Shown here: positions 8,701 to 16,254 of the stretch, piece by piece | How the letters are laid out: the number at the start of each line of letters is the position of its first letter | Position numbering within the stretch: the stretch's first letter is position 1 | Source of the DNA: Verrucomicrobiota bacterium | Lineage (GTDB): Bacteria > Verrucomicrobiota > Verrucomicrobiia > Limisphaerales > UBA1096 | Assembly: GCA_003972865.1 (NCBI GenBank) | Contig: QOAX01000310.1 | Location: 1-27,298 of the forward strand | Length of the DNA stretch: 27,298 nt | Direction: 5' to 3' | Notes under the pieces: generated by a model | The model's input: the letters and a program-made list of their open reading frames with translations, nothing else | Databases searched by the model: none | Told to the model about the DNA's origin: nothing | Made by a program: the position numbers and the translations under genes

Positions 8701-10141
8701 TCAGAATCCAGCCGAGACGCCCACGGCAAAAAATGTGCGTGTAGGTGGGTTGCCGGAGCTTCTGGCGGAAGAGACCGCGAATACGTCCAGGCCCAACGTC
8801 GTGGTTATCTTTATCGATGACCTCGGCTGGACCGATCTCGGTTGTTATGGATCGAAGTTTTACGAGACGCCTCACATTGACCGGTTGGCGAAGCAGGGCG
8901 CCTTGTTCACCCGGGCGTACAGTTCATGCAACGTCTGTTCACCGACTCGTGCTTCCCTGATGACAGGCAAGTATCCCCAACGCGTTGGTTTCACCAGTTG
9001 GCTCAATCCGCGCAAACCAAGCGGCGCGAACAGTGCGGCTACTCATATTCCGGTTGTCGAGACCACTATAGGCGAGGCCTTTCAGCAAGCAGGCTATAGG
9101 ACCGGATATATTGGCAAATGGCATGTTGGTTCCGAAAAGATTGGAATGCCCAAACAGCATGGGTTCGATTGGCAGATGGCAACGGCCCAACATGGCTTGC
9201 CTGGGTCTTATTTCCATCCCTATAAGCGGAAAGGGCTGCCTTCTGCCGACGTGCCGGATTTGGAAGATGGCAAACAGGGCGATTACTTGACGGATGCTCT
9301 GACGGAAAAGGGCATCGGATTCATCAGGGAGACAGTCAAGGAGGGCAAGAAGCCGTTCTTTCTCATTCTGGGTCACTATGCGGTTCATACGCCGATTCAG
9401 GCTCCGACAAAGCTAGTCGAGAAGTATCAGGAAAAGAAAAAGCGGATGTACGGCGCCACACCGCTGGAGATGATACCCGAACGATTCAATCGCAAGGTCC
9501 CGGCAAGACAGCAGAATCCAACCTATGCGGGCATGGTGGAGAACCTGGACACGAACGTCGGCAAGGTGATCGATGCCTTGGACGAACTCGGGCTGACAAA
9601 AGACACGATCATTGTTTTTACCTCCGACAACGGGGGGTCCTGCATGCCGGCCTCAAGGCCAACCAGCAATTATCCTCTCCGCGCCAGCAAGGGCTGGAAC
9701 TACGAGGGAGGGATTCGGATCCCAACCTTCATCACCTGGCCCGGCAATATCCCGGCCATGAAAACGTCCGAACCCGTGATCACGATGGACCTTTACCCCA
9801 CGCTCCTGGAGTTGACCGGATGCAAGCAGCTGCCGAAGCAGACCGTGGACGGGCGCTCGCTGGTTCCACTGATCCGTGGTGAGAGGAAGACGTTGAACCG
9901 GCCCTTTCTGGCCTGGTGGTATCCCCACGCCAACGGGCATGGAACACAGCCCTGCCAGGCGATCCTGAAGGATGGCTGGAAGCTTGTTCATTACATGAAG
10001 CAGAATGAGACGGAACTCTATCGTTTGGACAAGGATGAGGGAGAGAGGAACGACCTCGCGAAGAAGGAATCCAAGAAAGCGCGTGAATTGCTTGAAACAC
10101 TCAACAAGTGGGTCAAGGAAACGGGTCGAAACAAAAAATAA
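5747..10141 (+). CDS. Fusion: PVC haem-binding propeller/HEAT protein plus sulfatase
   Basis: An uninterrupted 1464-aa frame joins two normally separate exported proteins. Residues 1-24 are a signal peptide from a TTG start, 4 bases after the previous stop. Residues about 28-405 are the dehydrogenase-type propeller and about 415-830 HEAT-like repeats. A cytochrome c site lies at C866-I-A-C869-H870, followed by the family tail ending QELADLVGWLAP. After a linker of about 40 residues, a complete sulfatase begins at RPNVVVIFIDDLGW (about 1015), with formylglycine site C1064-S-P-T-R1068, GKWHVG and TSDNGG. The sulfatase has no signal peptide of its own, as expected for a true fusion exported once. 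No frameshift is visible at the join. It may couple glycan desulfation to oxidation. No TTGGCCAA palindrome occurs in the gene. Confidence 0.9.
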   Translation: MKILKIFLWCVALVCALARPDSALTDEQFEVAEGLVVQPFAIQGQLSNPASIDVDDRGRVWVAEAFNYRKKTRKAGDRILILEDSSGNGRADKTTVFYQDPDIDGVHGVCVLGNKAIVSAPDRILLLTDTDGDDKADTKKLLFTGKVLNPVHGQHDHAIHAVMFGPDGRLYFNFGNLNAGLWQADGTLVRDVFGNPVNNSHKPYQEGMVIRCELDGSRVEVLGYNFRNNWEVTVDSFGTMWQSDNDNGSSSCRVNFVMEYGNYGYRDERTGADYRNKRTNMEATMQRRMWHQNDPGVVPNLLITGSGAPTGILVYEGDLLPEPFRGQMIHAEPGRNVVWAFPAKQAGAGYSARIVDIVRSAVGRNYRPSDVSVAPDGSLFIADWFDPVDCCHRTINDAGRIFRVAPPKHVYAVPAYDFKTPVGAVKALRSPNLSARYKAWTTLLGMQERARPTLEKMATDKNPRFRARALWALAAIKEGTPKAIGTALRDESENIRALALRIARRHQVPLEPLVRQLVHDESALVRRECAVSLHRLTSSETVQLWVELAAQYDGKDRWYLEALGIGEKGKETACLHAWLKKTGADWTTHANRDVVWRSRAPEAAMLLAKLLLNSDVPAAEHPRLLRALDFHSGKPKEAALATLLLSDSKRNPATYLEAFQRATPEFLKAHPKVMNQVESVLLASKGTVTFVDLVARFNRKDMVKHLMDMVQTAPKKEPGIRAAHQIFAFKEDHRIEAALGEPERTTAIIRALGFVGNNQAVAMLRTVTTDEARLEASRLLAITALGRSSSGAGALMQLVQQKKLPAKFMPPAIRSLASSPGPNTRSFAAQQQELLTPTGKRWPIELLLAAKPDASRGKAVFQKAGCIACHIVRGEGLDFGPELSDIGNKLSSEQLFEAILKPNQTISLGYEGVNVTLKVGTQLIGFVTSESKTTLSLRIPGGLRKDVLKANIKTRTAMKASLMPAGLEATISPQELADLVGWLAPQNPAETPTAKNVRVGGLPELLAEETANTSRPNVVVIFIDDLGWTDLGCYGSKFYETPHIDRLAKQGALFTRAYSSCNVCSPTRASLMTGKYPQRVGFTSWLNPRKPSGANSAATHIPVVETTIGEAFQQAGYRTGYIGKWHVGSEKIGMPKQHGFDWQMATAQHGLPGSYFHPYKRKGLPSADVPDLEDGKQGDYLTDALTEKGIGFIRETVKEGKKPFFLILGHYAVHTPIQAPTKLVEKYQEKKKRMYGATPLEMIPERFNRKVPARQQNPTYAGMVENLDTNVGKVIDALDELGLTKDTIIVFTSDNGGSCMPASRPTSNYPLRASKGWNYEGGIRIPTFITWPGNIPAMKTSEPVITMDLYPTLLELTGCKQLPKQTVDGRSLVPLIRGERKTLNRPFLAWWYPHANGHGTQPCQAILKDGWKLVHYMKQNETELYRLDKDEGERNDLAKKESKKARELLETLNKWVKETGRNKK

Positions 10142-10145
10142 GCAA

Positions 10146-11363
10146 ATGATGAAAAAACGAATCCCCATTGCCCTCGGCCTGTTTGCCGCCTTGCTGCCCT
10201 TGAACGCAGCGGCTGAAAAAATAAAAGCCGGCCAGCGCAAGATTCCGGCTCCGCCTTTCGAGATCGTGAAGACCCCCGCTGCCGGGGGCTCTTTGGCGCC
10301 CAATCTGTGCCGGTTTGGTGATCACTTTGCCCTAAGCTGGATCGAACGCGATCGCAATCGTACACCGAGCGTGCGCGTTGCCGGTTGGAACGGCAAGGCC
10401 TTCGACAAGGCTCGCACCGTGGCGACTTCAAAGCAGATGTTCGTGAACTGGGCAGACATCCCGTCCGTTATCGAGGCGCCATCGAGTGATCTCTACGCCC
10501 ATTGGCTCGATCGCATCAGCAGCAAGACCTACGCCTATGGCATCCGGGTCGCGCGCTCGACCGACCGCGGCAAAAGCTGGAAGCCAATGGGCTGGATGCA
10601 CGACGACGTAAGCCCGACGGAACACGGCTTTGTTTCGTTTGTCCGTGAAAGAAAACGGGTGCGCGCCTTCTGGTTGGACGGCCGGGCGATGGCAAAAAAG
10701 GGTGGCAAGATGATGCTGCGCACAGCGGTTCTCGAGGGCAACAAAATCAAGGCGGAGCGCGTACTCGACGACGATGTCTGCACCTGCTGCCCGACATCGG
10801 CTGCCCCGCTTGCTGCTGGCGCAATGGTCGTCTACCGCGATCGATCGCCAAAAGAAATCCGTGACATCGGCTTCACGCGCAGGATCGATGACGGGTGGAC
10901 CAAACCGGCGATCGTTCACGCGGACAATTGGTTCTTTCCCGGCTGTCCGGTCAACGGTCCGAGCATCGCCACTGACGGTAACCTCGTCGCGATCAGCCGC
11001 TTCACCGTAGTCAACAACAAAGCACAGGTGATTCTCAGATTGTCCAAGAATGGCAGGATGAAGTTCGGGCGAGATATCGTGCTCGATAAGAACGAACCTG
11101 TCGGCCGCTGCACAACAGTCTGCACCAAGGACGCGGTGTTCACCGTCTGGATAGGCCACGAGGGCAAACAAACAGCGCTACAACTGGCACAGATTTCACA
11201 CGACGGAAAGATTGTGCGGAAAGCGACGCTTGCACAAATCAACGGCACCCGCTCGAGTGGAATGCCCCAAGCGGTTTTCAGCGGCGGCTATTTATGGGTC
11301 AGCTGGACCGACGCGAATCGCGTGCGCCTTGGCCGAGTGAAGATCGGAGACCAAACCTTATGA
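10146..11363 (+). CDS. Exported sialidase-fold (BNR/Asp-box) protein
   Basis: A 405-aa exported protein that looks like a six-bladed sialidase-type propeller. The open frame extends upstream into the previous gene, but the ATG at 10146, 4 bases after that gene's stop, gives a clean signal peptide (MMKKRIPIALGLF to about residue 22). One clear Asp-box, S138-T-D-R-G-K-S-W145, is present. A cysteine cluster C212-T-C-C-P and later paired cysteines (FPGCPVNGPS, GRCTTVCT) suggest disulfides or metal binding. I do not see enough to assign sialidase activity: the arginine triad cannot be placed with certainty. Its position between two sulfatase-containing genes suggests binding or hydrolysis of a glycan. 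The stop overlaps the next start as ATGA, so translation is probably coupled. Confidence 0.75.
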   Translation: MMKKRIPIALGLFAALLPLNAAAEKIKAGQRKIPAPPFEIVKTPAAGGSLAPNLCRFGDHFALSWIERDRNRTPSVRVAGWNGKAFDKARTVATSKQMFVNWADIPSVIEAPSSDLYAHWLDRISSKTYAYGIRVARSTDRGKSWKPMGWMHDDVSPTEHGFVSFVRERKRVRAFWLDGRAMAKKGGKMMLRTAVLEGNKIKAERVLDDDVCTCCPTSAAPLAAGAMVVYRDRSPKEIRDIGFTRRIDDGWTKPAIVHADNWFFPGCPVNGPSIATDGNLVAISRFTVVNNKAQVILRLSKNGRMKFGRDIVLDKNEPVGRCTTVCTKDAVFTVWIGHEGKQTALQLAQISHDGKIVRKATLAQINGTRSSGMPQAVFSGGYLWVSWTDANRVRLGRVKIGDQTL

Positions 11364-14300
11364 ACAGAAAGCTATCAATCATGTGGGGCATCTGTTTCTC
11401 AATACTGTTCACCGCTGGGCTTGTTTCGGCCGCCGTGGGTGTTGGCGCTCCCAATGTCGTGGTCATGATGGTTGACGACATGGGGTTTGCGGGGCCAAGC
11501 ATTGCCCCCTACGGCAACCCGAATTACAAGACGCCGGGCATGGACCGCCTGGCCCACGAGGGCTTGCTCTTCACTGACTTTCATTCCAGCGGCACGGTGT
11601 GTTCGCCCACGCGGGCGGGCTTGCTCACGGGGCGTTACCAGCAACGGGTGGGGGTTGAGGCCGTCATCCATCCGCGCGCCAACCATCCCGAACACCGCAA
11701 GGGGTTGCAGAAGTCCGAAGTAACCTTCGCCGAGTTGTTCAAGGAGGCCGGGTACATTACCGGCGTAGTCGGCAAATGGCACCTGGGCTATGCGGGTGAG
11801 AACCCGGAATACCATCCGCAGAACCATGGGTTCGATTACTTCAAGGGCTACCACAGCGGAAACATCGACTATATCAACCACTGGGGTGACCACATGAAGC
11901 ACGACTGGTGGCATGGGCGCAAGGAGACGAAGGAGAAGGGCTACACCACGCACCTGATCAACAAATACGCCCTGGAGTTCATCGAGCAGAACAAGGACAA
12001 ACCCTTCTGCCTCTACGTGGCGCACGAATCACCCCACGCCCCGGTTCAGGGACCGAACGATCCCATCCAGCGTGGGCCCGGTCGGCAGCCTCGCGAGACG
12101 CCGCACGCCGAGGCCATGAAGCAGATGATCCTCGAGATGGACAAGGGCGTGGAGCAGGTTCGAGCCAAGCTCGTGGAACTAGGCCTCGAGAAGAACACCT
12201 TGTTCCTTTTCTTTTCCGACAACGGGGATTCCCCGGGAACCGCCACAGGGCACCCGAATCATCGCGGATCCAAAGGCTCTGTCTACGAGGGTGGCACCCG
12301 CGTGCCCGCGATTGCGTGGTGGCCCGGGAAGATAAAGCCCGGCACCTCGACCGATGCCTTATCCATCACCCTCGACGTCATGCCGACCATCCTGTCGGTG
12401 GCCGGCATAGAAAAACCCAAGAATCGTTCGCTCGACGGGATCGATTTGTCGCCCGCCATATTCGAGCAAAAGGCTTTGCCGCCGCGACCGCTCTACTGGG
12501 GCTCGCTTTCCAACAACGGCGCCCGCAGCGAGGCACTACGCGACGGCCCTTGGAAACTCGTGGTGCAGCACCCCAAGGCCAAGCCCGGCACATTTGAAAA
12601 CGAAACCATCGAGCTGTTCAACCTGGCCAGGGACGAAAGCGAAAAAAACAATCTCGCCGCCGCACAACCCGATCGCGCCGACGCAATGCTCAAACGCATC
12701 AAGGCGTGGTATGCCGACATCCAAAAAACCGCCTCGCCGCAACCTGGCGGATGGATTCGAAAACCGCGTGTGGACACCACCTTTTTCAACGGCAAGGATT
12801 TCACCGGTTGGTCGGCTTCCGAGATGAAGTACTGGTCGGTCAAGGACAATGCCATCGTGGGGAATTCAGAAGTTAACGTACCGGGGAACAAATTCATCTG
12901 GGCGGACGGCGAGGTGCAGGACTTCTACCTTACGGTCGACGTGAAGCTGACCCCGGACAACCGCAACGCGGGCATCCAGTTTCGTTCCAAGAAAGCCAAT
13001 GCCTCCGGTCAGGCCATTGGCTACCAGGCCGACGTCGGGGCCGGCGTGTGGGGCAAACTCTACCACGAGCATGGTCGCGGCAAGCTGGATTGGAACAACA
13101 ACGCGGTTGGGGCGGTGAAACCCGGCGACTGGAACCGGTACGAAATCCTCGCGGTCGGGCACCAGATATGGACTGCCATCAATGGCAAGTTGTGCGTGGC
13201 CTTGGATGACCCCAAGGGCGAACTGTCCGGCAAAATATCCTTCCAAATCCATGGCGGTCCTGCCCAGAACGTTCGCTACCGCCCGGTGAAACTGGTGCAC
13301 AACCCAAAGATTGCCCTCGAGAAGCAAACCGAGGAGCAGTTGCTCGCCGCCCTGCCGAAAAAGAAGGCTCCTCCGAAACCTTTGCCCAAGCAGGGGGCGT
13401 TGAACGAGGGCAAGCCCCAACCCAAGCCGGGCTGGACGCCACAAGTGACTGCGTGGCGCGCGAAGCTCGATGCCAACGATCGCGGCATGATCGACAAGTG
13501 GTTCACGACCGCGTTTGACGATGCCAAGTGGAACACGATGAGGCTTCCGACTTTCTACGAGACAGCGGGACTGCCTGGTCACGACGGCACGGTCTGGTTC
13601 CGGCGGGCGATTGAGATTCCCGGCGTGCACGCCGGCAAACCGCTCACGCTCGAGCTGGGGCCGATTGATGACATGGACATGACCTGGTTCAATGGCATAC
13701 AGGTCGGCGGCATCGAGCGACCCGGCTTCTGGACCTCGCCCCGTAAATACACTGTGCCTGGCAAACTTGTGAAGACCGGCCGAAACGTAATCGCTGTGCG
13801 CGTGATTGATCATGGCTGGTCGGGAGGCTTTGGTGGCAAGACGACGCAAATGCGCATGAGCGCCAAGGGCTTGAAGCCGGTGTCCATCGCGGGCAACTGG
13901 AAATATCAGGCTGGCATCACGCTGAAGGCGCTCGAGCTCGGGGCACTAAACAATCCCACGCCACCCAAGCCAATACCTCCTCCACCGCCCGCCCCCGCAT
14001 TGGTGCGCCCATTGGCCAAGACAACCAGTCCGGCTCCTGCATTCACCAATGGTTTCCAAATCGAGGGGGACGCCAATATCGTGATCGTCGGCTCGGCCAA
14101 CGCCGTCGAGAGTCAGCGGCACGGTTACCTCGAGACGCTGTTGACTGCTGCACACCCAACGCAGCGCTTTGCCATTCGCAACATGGCCTGGCCGGCGGAC
14201 ACCGTCTACCAGCAGCAGCGCCCGCGCAATTTTTTTGGCACCGCCAAGCCAAGCTACGGCGAGGCGGATCGCCGCAAGCCGCTCGCCGTGAACGTGGTAT

Positions 14301-14938
14301 TTGTGTGGCTTGGCCAATCGGAGTCACTCCAGGGCCTCGCAAAGTTGGACGACTTCACCAAGGCCTACGAACAAACCCTCGAGCAACTTTCCACTCGCAC
14401 CAGCCGATTGGTTTTGGTCACGCCAGTGCCGTTCGAGGATCCTCTTGGCCTTGGCCTGGATGTCAAAAAACGCAACGCCAATCTCAAACATTATACCGCC
14501 GCCATTCTCCGGCTTGGCCAAGCGCGAAAACTGCCAGTCGTTGATCTGACCTCCTCCCTGCTTGGCCAAGCGGTCACCCGAGACGGCGCGACACTCTCTG
14601 GCAAAGGCCAATGGCTCGCCGCCCGCACCATCGCCGTGCAACTTGGACTGGCCGACCCCACATCAACTATTCGCGCCGCTGTCACCGGTGAATTGATTCC
14701 CATTCCCGTCGAGGAATTGCGACAAGCCATCCTGCGGAAAAACAGGTTGTGGCAACAGTTCTGGCTGCCGACCAATTGGGCCTTCCTCTACGGCAACCGT
14801 CAACAAACCGCCAGCAGCCGCAACCATCTCGACAAGGGCTTCCGCTGGTTCCCCGAGGAGGTGCAGTCCATTGTTCCGCAATTGGAACAAATGGACAGCC
14901 TGATCCAGGGAAAAGCCCGGCAGGTCATCCGGAAATGA
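11360..14938 (+). CDS. Four-module protein: sulfatase, DUF1080, jelly-roll, SGNH-like domain
   Basis: The start at 11360 overlaps the upstream stop as ATGA and opens a signal peptide (to about residue 30), giving 1192 aa. Module 1 is a complete sulfatase (about 32-460) with formylglycine site C81-S-P-T-R85, GKWHLG and FSDNG. Module 2 (about 470-655) is a DUF1080 concanavalin-like domain beginning FFNGKDFTGWS. Module 3 (about 690-855) resembles the galactose-binding jelly-roll of sialate O-acetylesterases (VWFRRAIEIPG, DDMDMTWFNG). A Pro-rich linker (PIPPPPPAPA) leads to module 4 (about 900-1192), an SGNH-hydrolase-like domain of the sort found at the end of PVC haem proteins. In module 4 the catalytic motifs are eroded: GSAN replaces GDS, and the block V His appears to be Thr (DGATL). 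It probably binds and desulfates a glycan outside the cytoplasm. Confidence 0.88.
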   Translation: MNRKLSIMWGICFSILFTAGLVSAAVGVGAPNVVVMMVDDMGFAGPSIAPYGNPNYKTPGMDRLAHEGLLFTDFHSSGTVCSPTRAGLLTGRYQQRVGVEAVIHPRANHPEHRKGLQKSEVTFAELFKEAGYITGVVGKWHLGYAGENPEYHPQNHGFDYFKGYHSGNIDYINHWGDHMKHDWWHGRKETKEKGYTTHLINKYALEFIEQNKDKPFCLYVAHESPHAPVQGPNDPIQRGPGRQPRETPHAEAMKQMILEMDKGVEQVRAKLVELGLEKNTLFLFFSDNGDSPGTATGHPNHRGSKGSVYEGGTRVPAIAWWPGKIKPGTSTDALSITLDVMPTILSVAGIEKPKNRSLDGIDLSPAIFEQKALPPRPLYWGSLSNNGARSEALRDGPWKLVVQHPKAKPGTFENETIELFNLARDESEKNNLAAAQPDRADAMLKRIKAWYADIQKTASPQPGGWIRKPRVDTTFFNGKDFTGWSASEMKYWSVKDNAIVGNSEVNVPGNKFIWADGEVQDFYLTVDVKLTPDNRNAGIQFRSKKANASGQAIGYQADVGAGVWGKLYHEHGRGKLDWNNNAVGAVKPGDWNRYEILAVGHQIWTAINGKLCVALDDPKGELSGKISFQIHGGPAQNVRYRPVKLVHNPKIALEKQTEEQLLAALPKKKAPPKPLPKQGALNEGKPQPKPGWTPQVTAWRAKLDANDRGMIDKWFTTAFDDAKWNTMRLPTFYETAGLPGHDGTVWFRRAIEIPGVHAGKPLTLELGPIDDMDMTWFNGIQVGGIERPGFWTSPRKYTVPGKLVKTGRNVIAVRVIDHGWSGGFGGKTTQMRMSAKGLKPVSIAGNWKYQAGITLKALELGALNNPTPPKPIPPPPPAPALVRPLAKTTSPAPAFTNGFQIEGDANIVIVGSANAVESQRHGYLETLLTAAHPTQRFAIRNMAWPADTVYQQQRPRNFFGTAKPSYGEADRRKPLAVNVVFVWLGQSESLQGLAKLDDFTKAYEQTLEQLSTRTSRLVLVTPVPFEDPLGLGLDVKKRNANLKHYTAAILRLGQARKLPVVDLTSSLLGQAVTRDGATLSGKGQWLAARTIAVQLGLADPTSTIRAAVTGELIPIPVEELRQAILRKNRLWQQFWLPTNWAFLYGNRQQTASSRNHLDKGFRWFPEEVQSIVPQLEQMDSLIQGKARQVIRK
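14012..14569. repeat. Cluster of four TTGGCCAA palindromes
   Basis: Four copies of the 8-base palindrome lie within 560 bases of the SGNH-like module, at 14012, 14310, 14514 and 14562; the last two are extended to GCTTGGCCAAGC. They encode LAK, LGQ, LGQ and LGQ. This is the densest cluster of the 19 copies. The others start at 1007, 1322, 1447, 2249, 4981, 5222, 16594, 18957, 21255, 21826, 22098, 23120, 24103, 25000 and 26094. Chance would give less than one copy in the whole window. A role is unknown. Confidence 0.85.
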
Positions 14939-15078
14939 CCAGGGCCGCCCCACCGAGGAATCCACGCCAAACAGGAGCGCCTCCTCATCAAACTGGGAAC
15001 AAATGTTGACAGTTCCACGGTTGTTGGCGGAATAATTTCGCCGCTGCAAAGGCAGCAACCCGACGAAATCACAATCAA

Positions 15079-16227
15079 ATGAAGAAAATGCAACACTCGT
15101 TGACCCGCTTGGCTTGCTTGGCCGGCATTTTGATCTCGATGACAACCGGGCAGGCGGAAGGCCGGGATCGTTGGACGCCGAAGAAGGCCAACGCCTGGCA
15201 CGCCAAGCAGCCTTGGCGCGTGGGCTGCAACTTCAACCCCAGCACGGCAATCAACCAACTCGAGATGTGGCAGGCCGATTCGTTCGACACCAAGACCATC
15301 GACCGCGAGCTCGGCTGGGCCGCTGACCTTGGCCTGAACAGCATGCGGGTTTATCTGCACAACCTTCTGTGGACACAGGATGCCAAGGGATTCCTGAAAC
15401 GAGTGGACCGGTTCCTGGCCATCGCTGACAGGCACGGCATCAACATCATGCTCGTGCCACTGGACGGCGTGTGGGATCCGCACCCGAAACTGGGCAGACA
15501 ACGCGCCCCAAAGCCGCACCTGCACAACTCCGGCTGGTTGCAGGCGCCCGGCGGGGAAATCCTCGCCGACCCAAAACGCCACGACGAGCTCGAGCCGTAT
15601 ATTCGTGGCCTGGTCAAACGCTTCGCCAACGATAAGCGCGTGTATGCCTGGGACGTGTTCAACGAGCCGGACAACCCCAATGCCAACTCCTACGGCGAAA
15701 ACGGCGACAAGTCAGAACTCCCCCCCGCGATCAAGGCCGCGATGGCCACGAAGCTGTTGCGCAAGGTGTTCGAGTGGGCGCGTGCCGAGAACCCCAGCCA
15801 GCCGCTCACCGCCGGCGTGTGGATGGGCCCGTGGCCGGACCACTCAAGACTCAAGCCGCACGAGAAAGTGATGATCGAGCAGTCGGACATCATCAGTTTC
15901 CACAACTACGGCGGGCTCGAGCACGTCAAGCCGCGCGTGGAGCAACTCAAGCGCTACGGTCGCCCGATCCTCTGCACCGAATACATGGCCCGCCCCAACG
16001 GCAGCCGCTTCAACCCGGTGCTCGGCTATTTCAAAAAGGAGAACATCCCCGCTTACAACTGGGGCTTCGTCGCCGGCAAGACGCAGACGAACTACCCGTG
16101 GGATTCGTGGCGCAGGCAATACACCGCCGAGCCGGAGGAATGGTTTCACGAAATCCTCCGCCGCGACGGCACGCCTTACCGAAAGGCCGAGGTCCAGTAC
16201 ATCCGAAGCCTGACCGGCCGCAAGTAA
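15079..16227 (+). CDS. Exported clan GH-A glycoside hydrolase (GH5-like)
   Basis: A 382-aa protein with a signal peptide (residues 1 to about 28, ending TTGQAEG) and a single TIM-barrel glycoside hydrolase domain. The strand-4 motif DVFNEPDN carries N195-E196, the expected acid/base. The strand-7 motif ILCTEY carries E301, the expected nucleophile. Strand-1 and strand-2 features such as GCNFNPS and SMRVYLHN also fit clan GH-A. Relatives are often annotated as cellulase or 1,4-beta-xylanase, but specificity cannot be read from the sequence. The gene lies 140 bases after the four-module sulfatase and converges with the next sulfatase over 27 bases. It contains no TTGGCCAA. The 140-base leader (14939-15078) shows nothing I recognise. 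Confidence 0.83.
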   Translation: MKKMQHSLTRLACLAGILISMTTGQAEGRDRWTPKKANAWHAKQPWRVGCNFNPSTAINQLEMWQADSFDTKTIDRELGWAADLGLNSMRVYLHNLLWTQDAKGFLKRVDRFLAIADRHGINIMLVPLDGVWDPHPKLGRQRAPKPHLHNSGWLQAPGGEILADPKRHDELEPYIRGLVKRFANDKRVYAWDVFNEPDNPNANSYGENGDKSELPPAIKAAMATKLLRKVFEWARAENPSQPLTAGVWMGPWPDHSRLKPHEKVMIEQSDIISFHNYGGLEHVKPRVEQLKRYGRPILCTEYMARPNGSRFNPVLGYFKKENIPAYNWGFVAGKTQTNYPWDSWRRQYTAEPEEWFHEILRRDGTPYRKAEVQYIRSLTGRK

Positions 16228-16254
16228 AACGACGGCCCCACATCACGGCTGAGA

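Noticed and set aside
10146..11363. Calling the BNR protein a true sialidase (NanH)
   Set aside because: Only one clear Asp-box is visible and the catalytic arginine triad and Tyr/Glu pair cannot be placed.
12866..13849. A 327-aa minus-strand open frame opposite the four-module sulfatase
   Set aside because: It mirrors the DUF1080 and jelly-roll coding sequence and has no recognisable motif.
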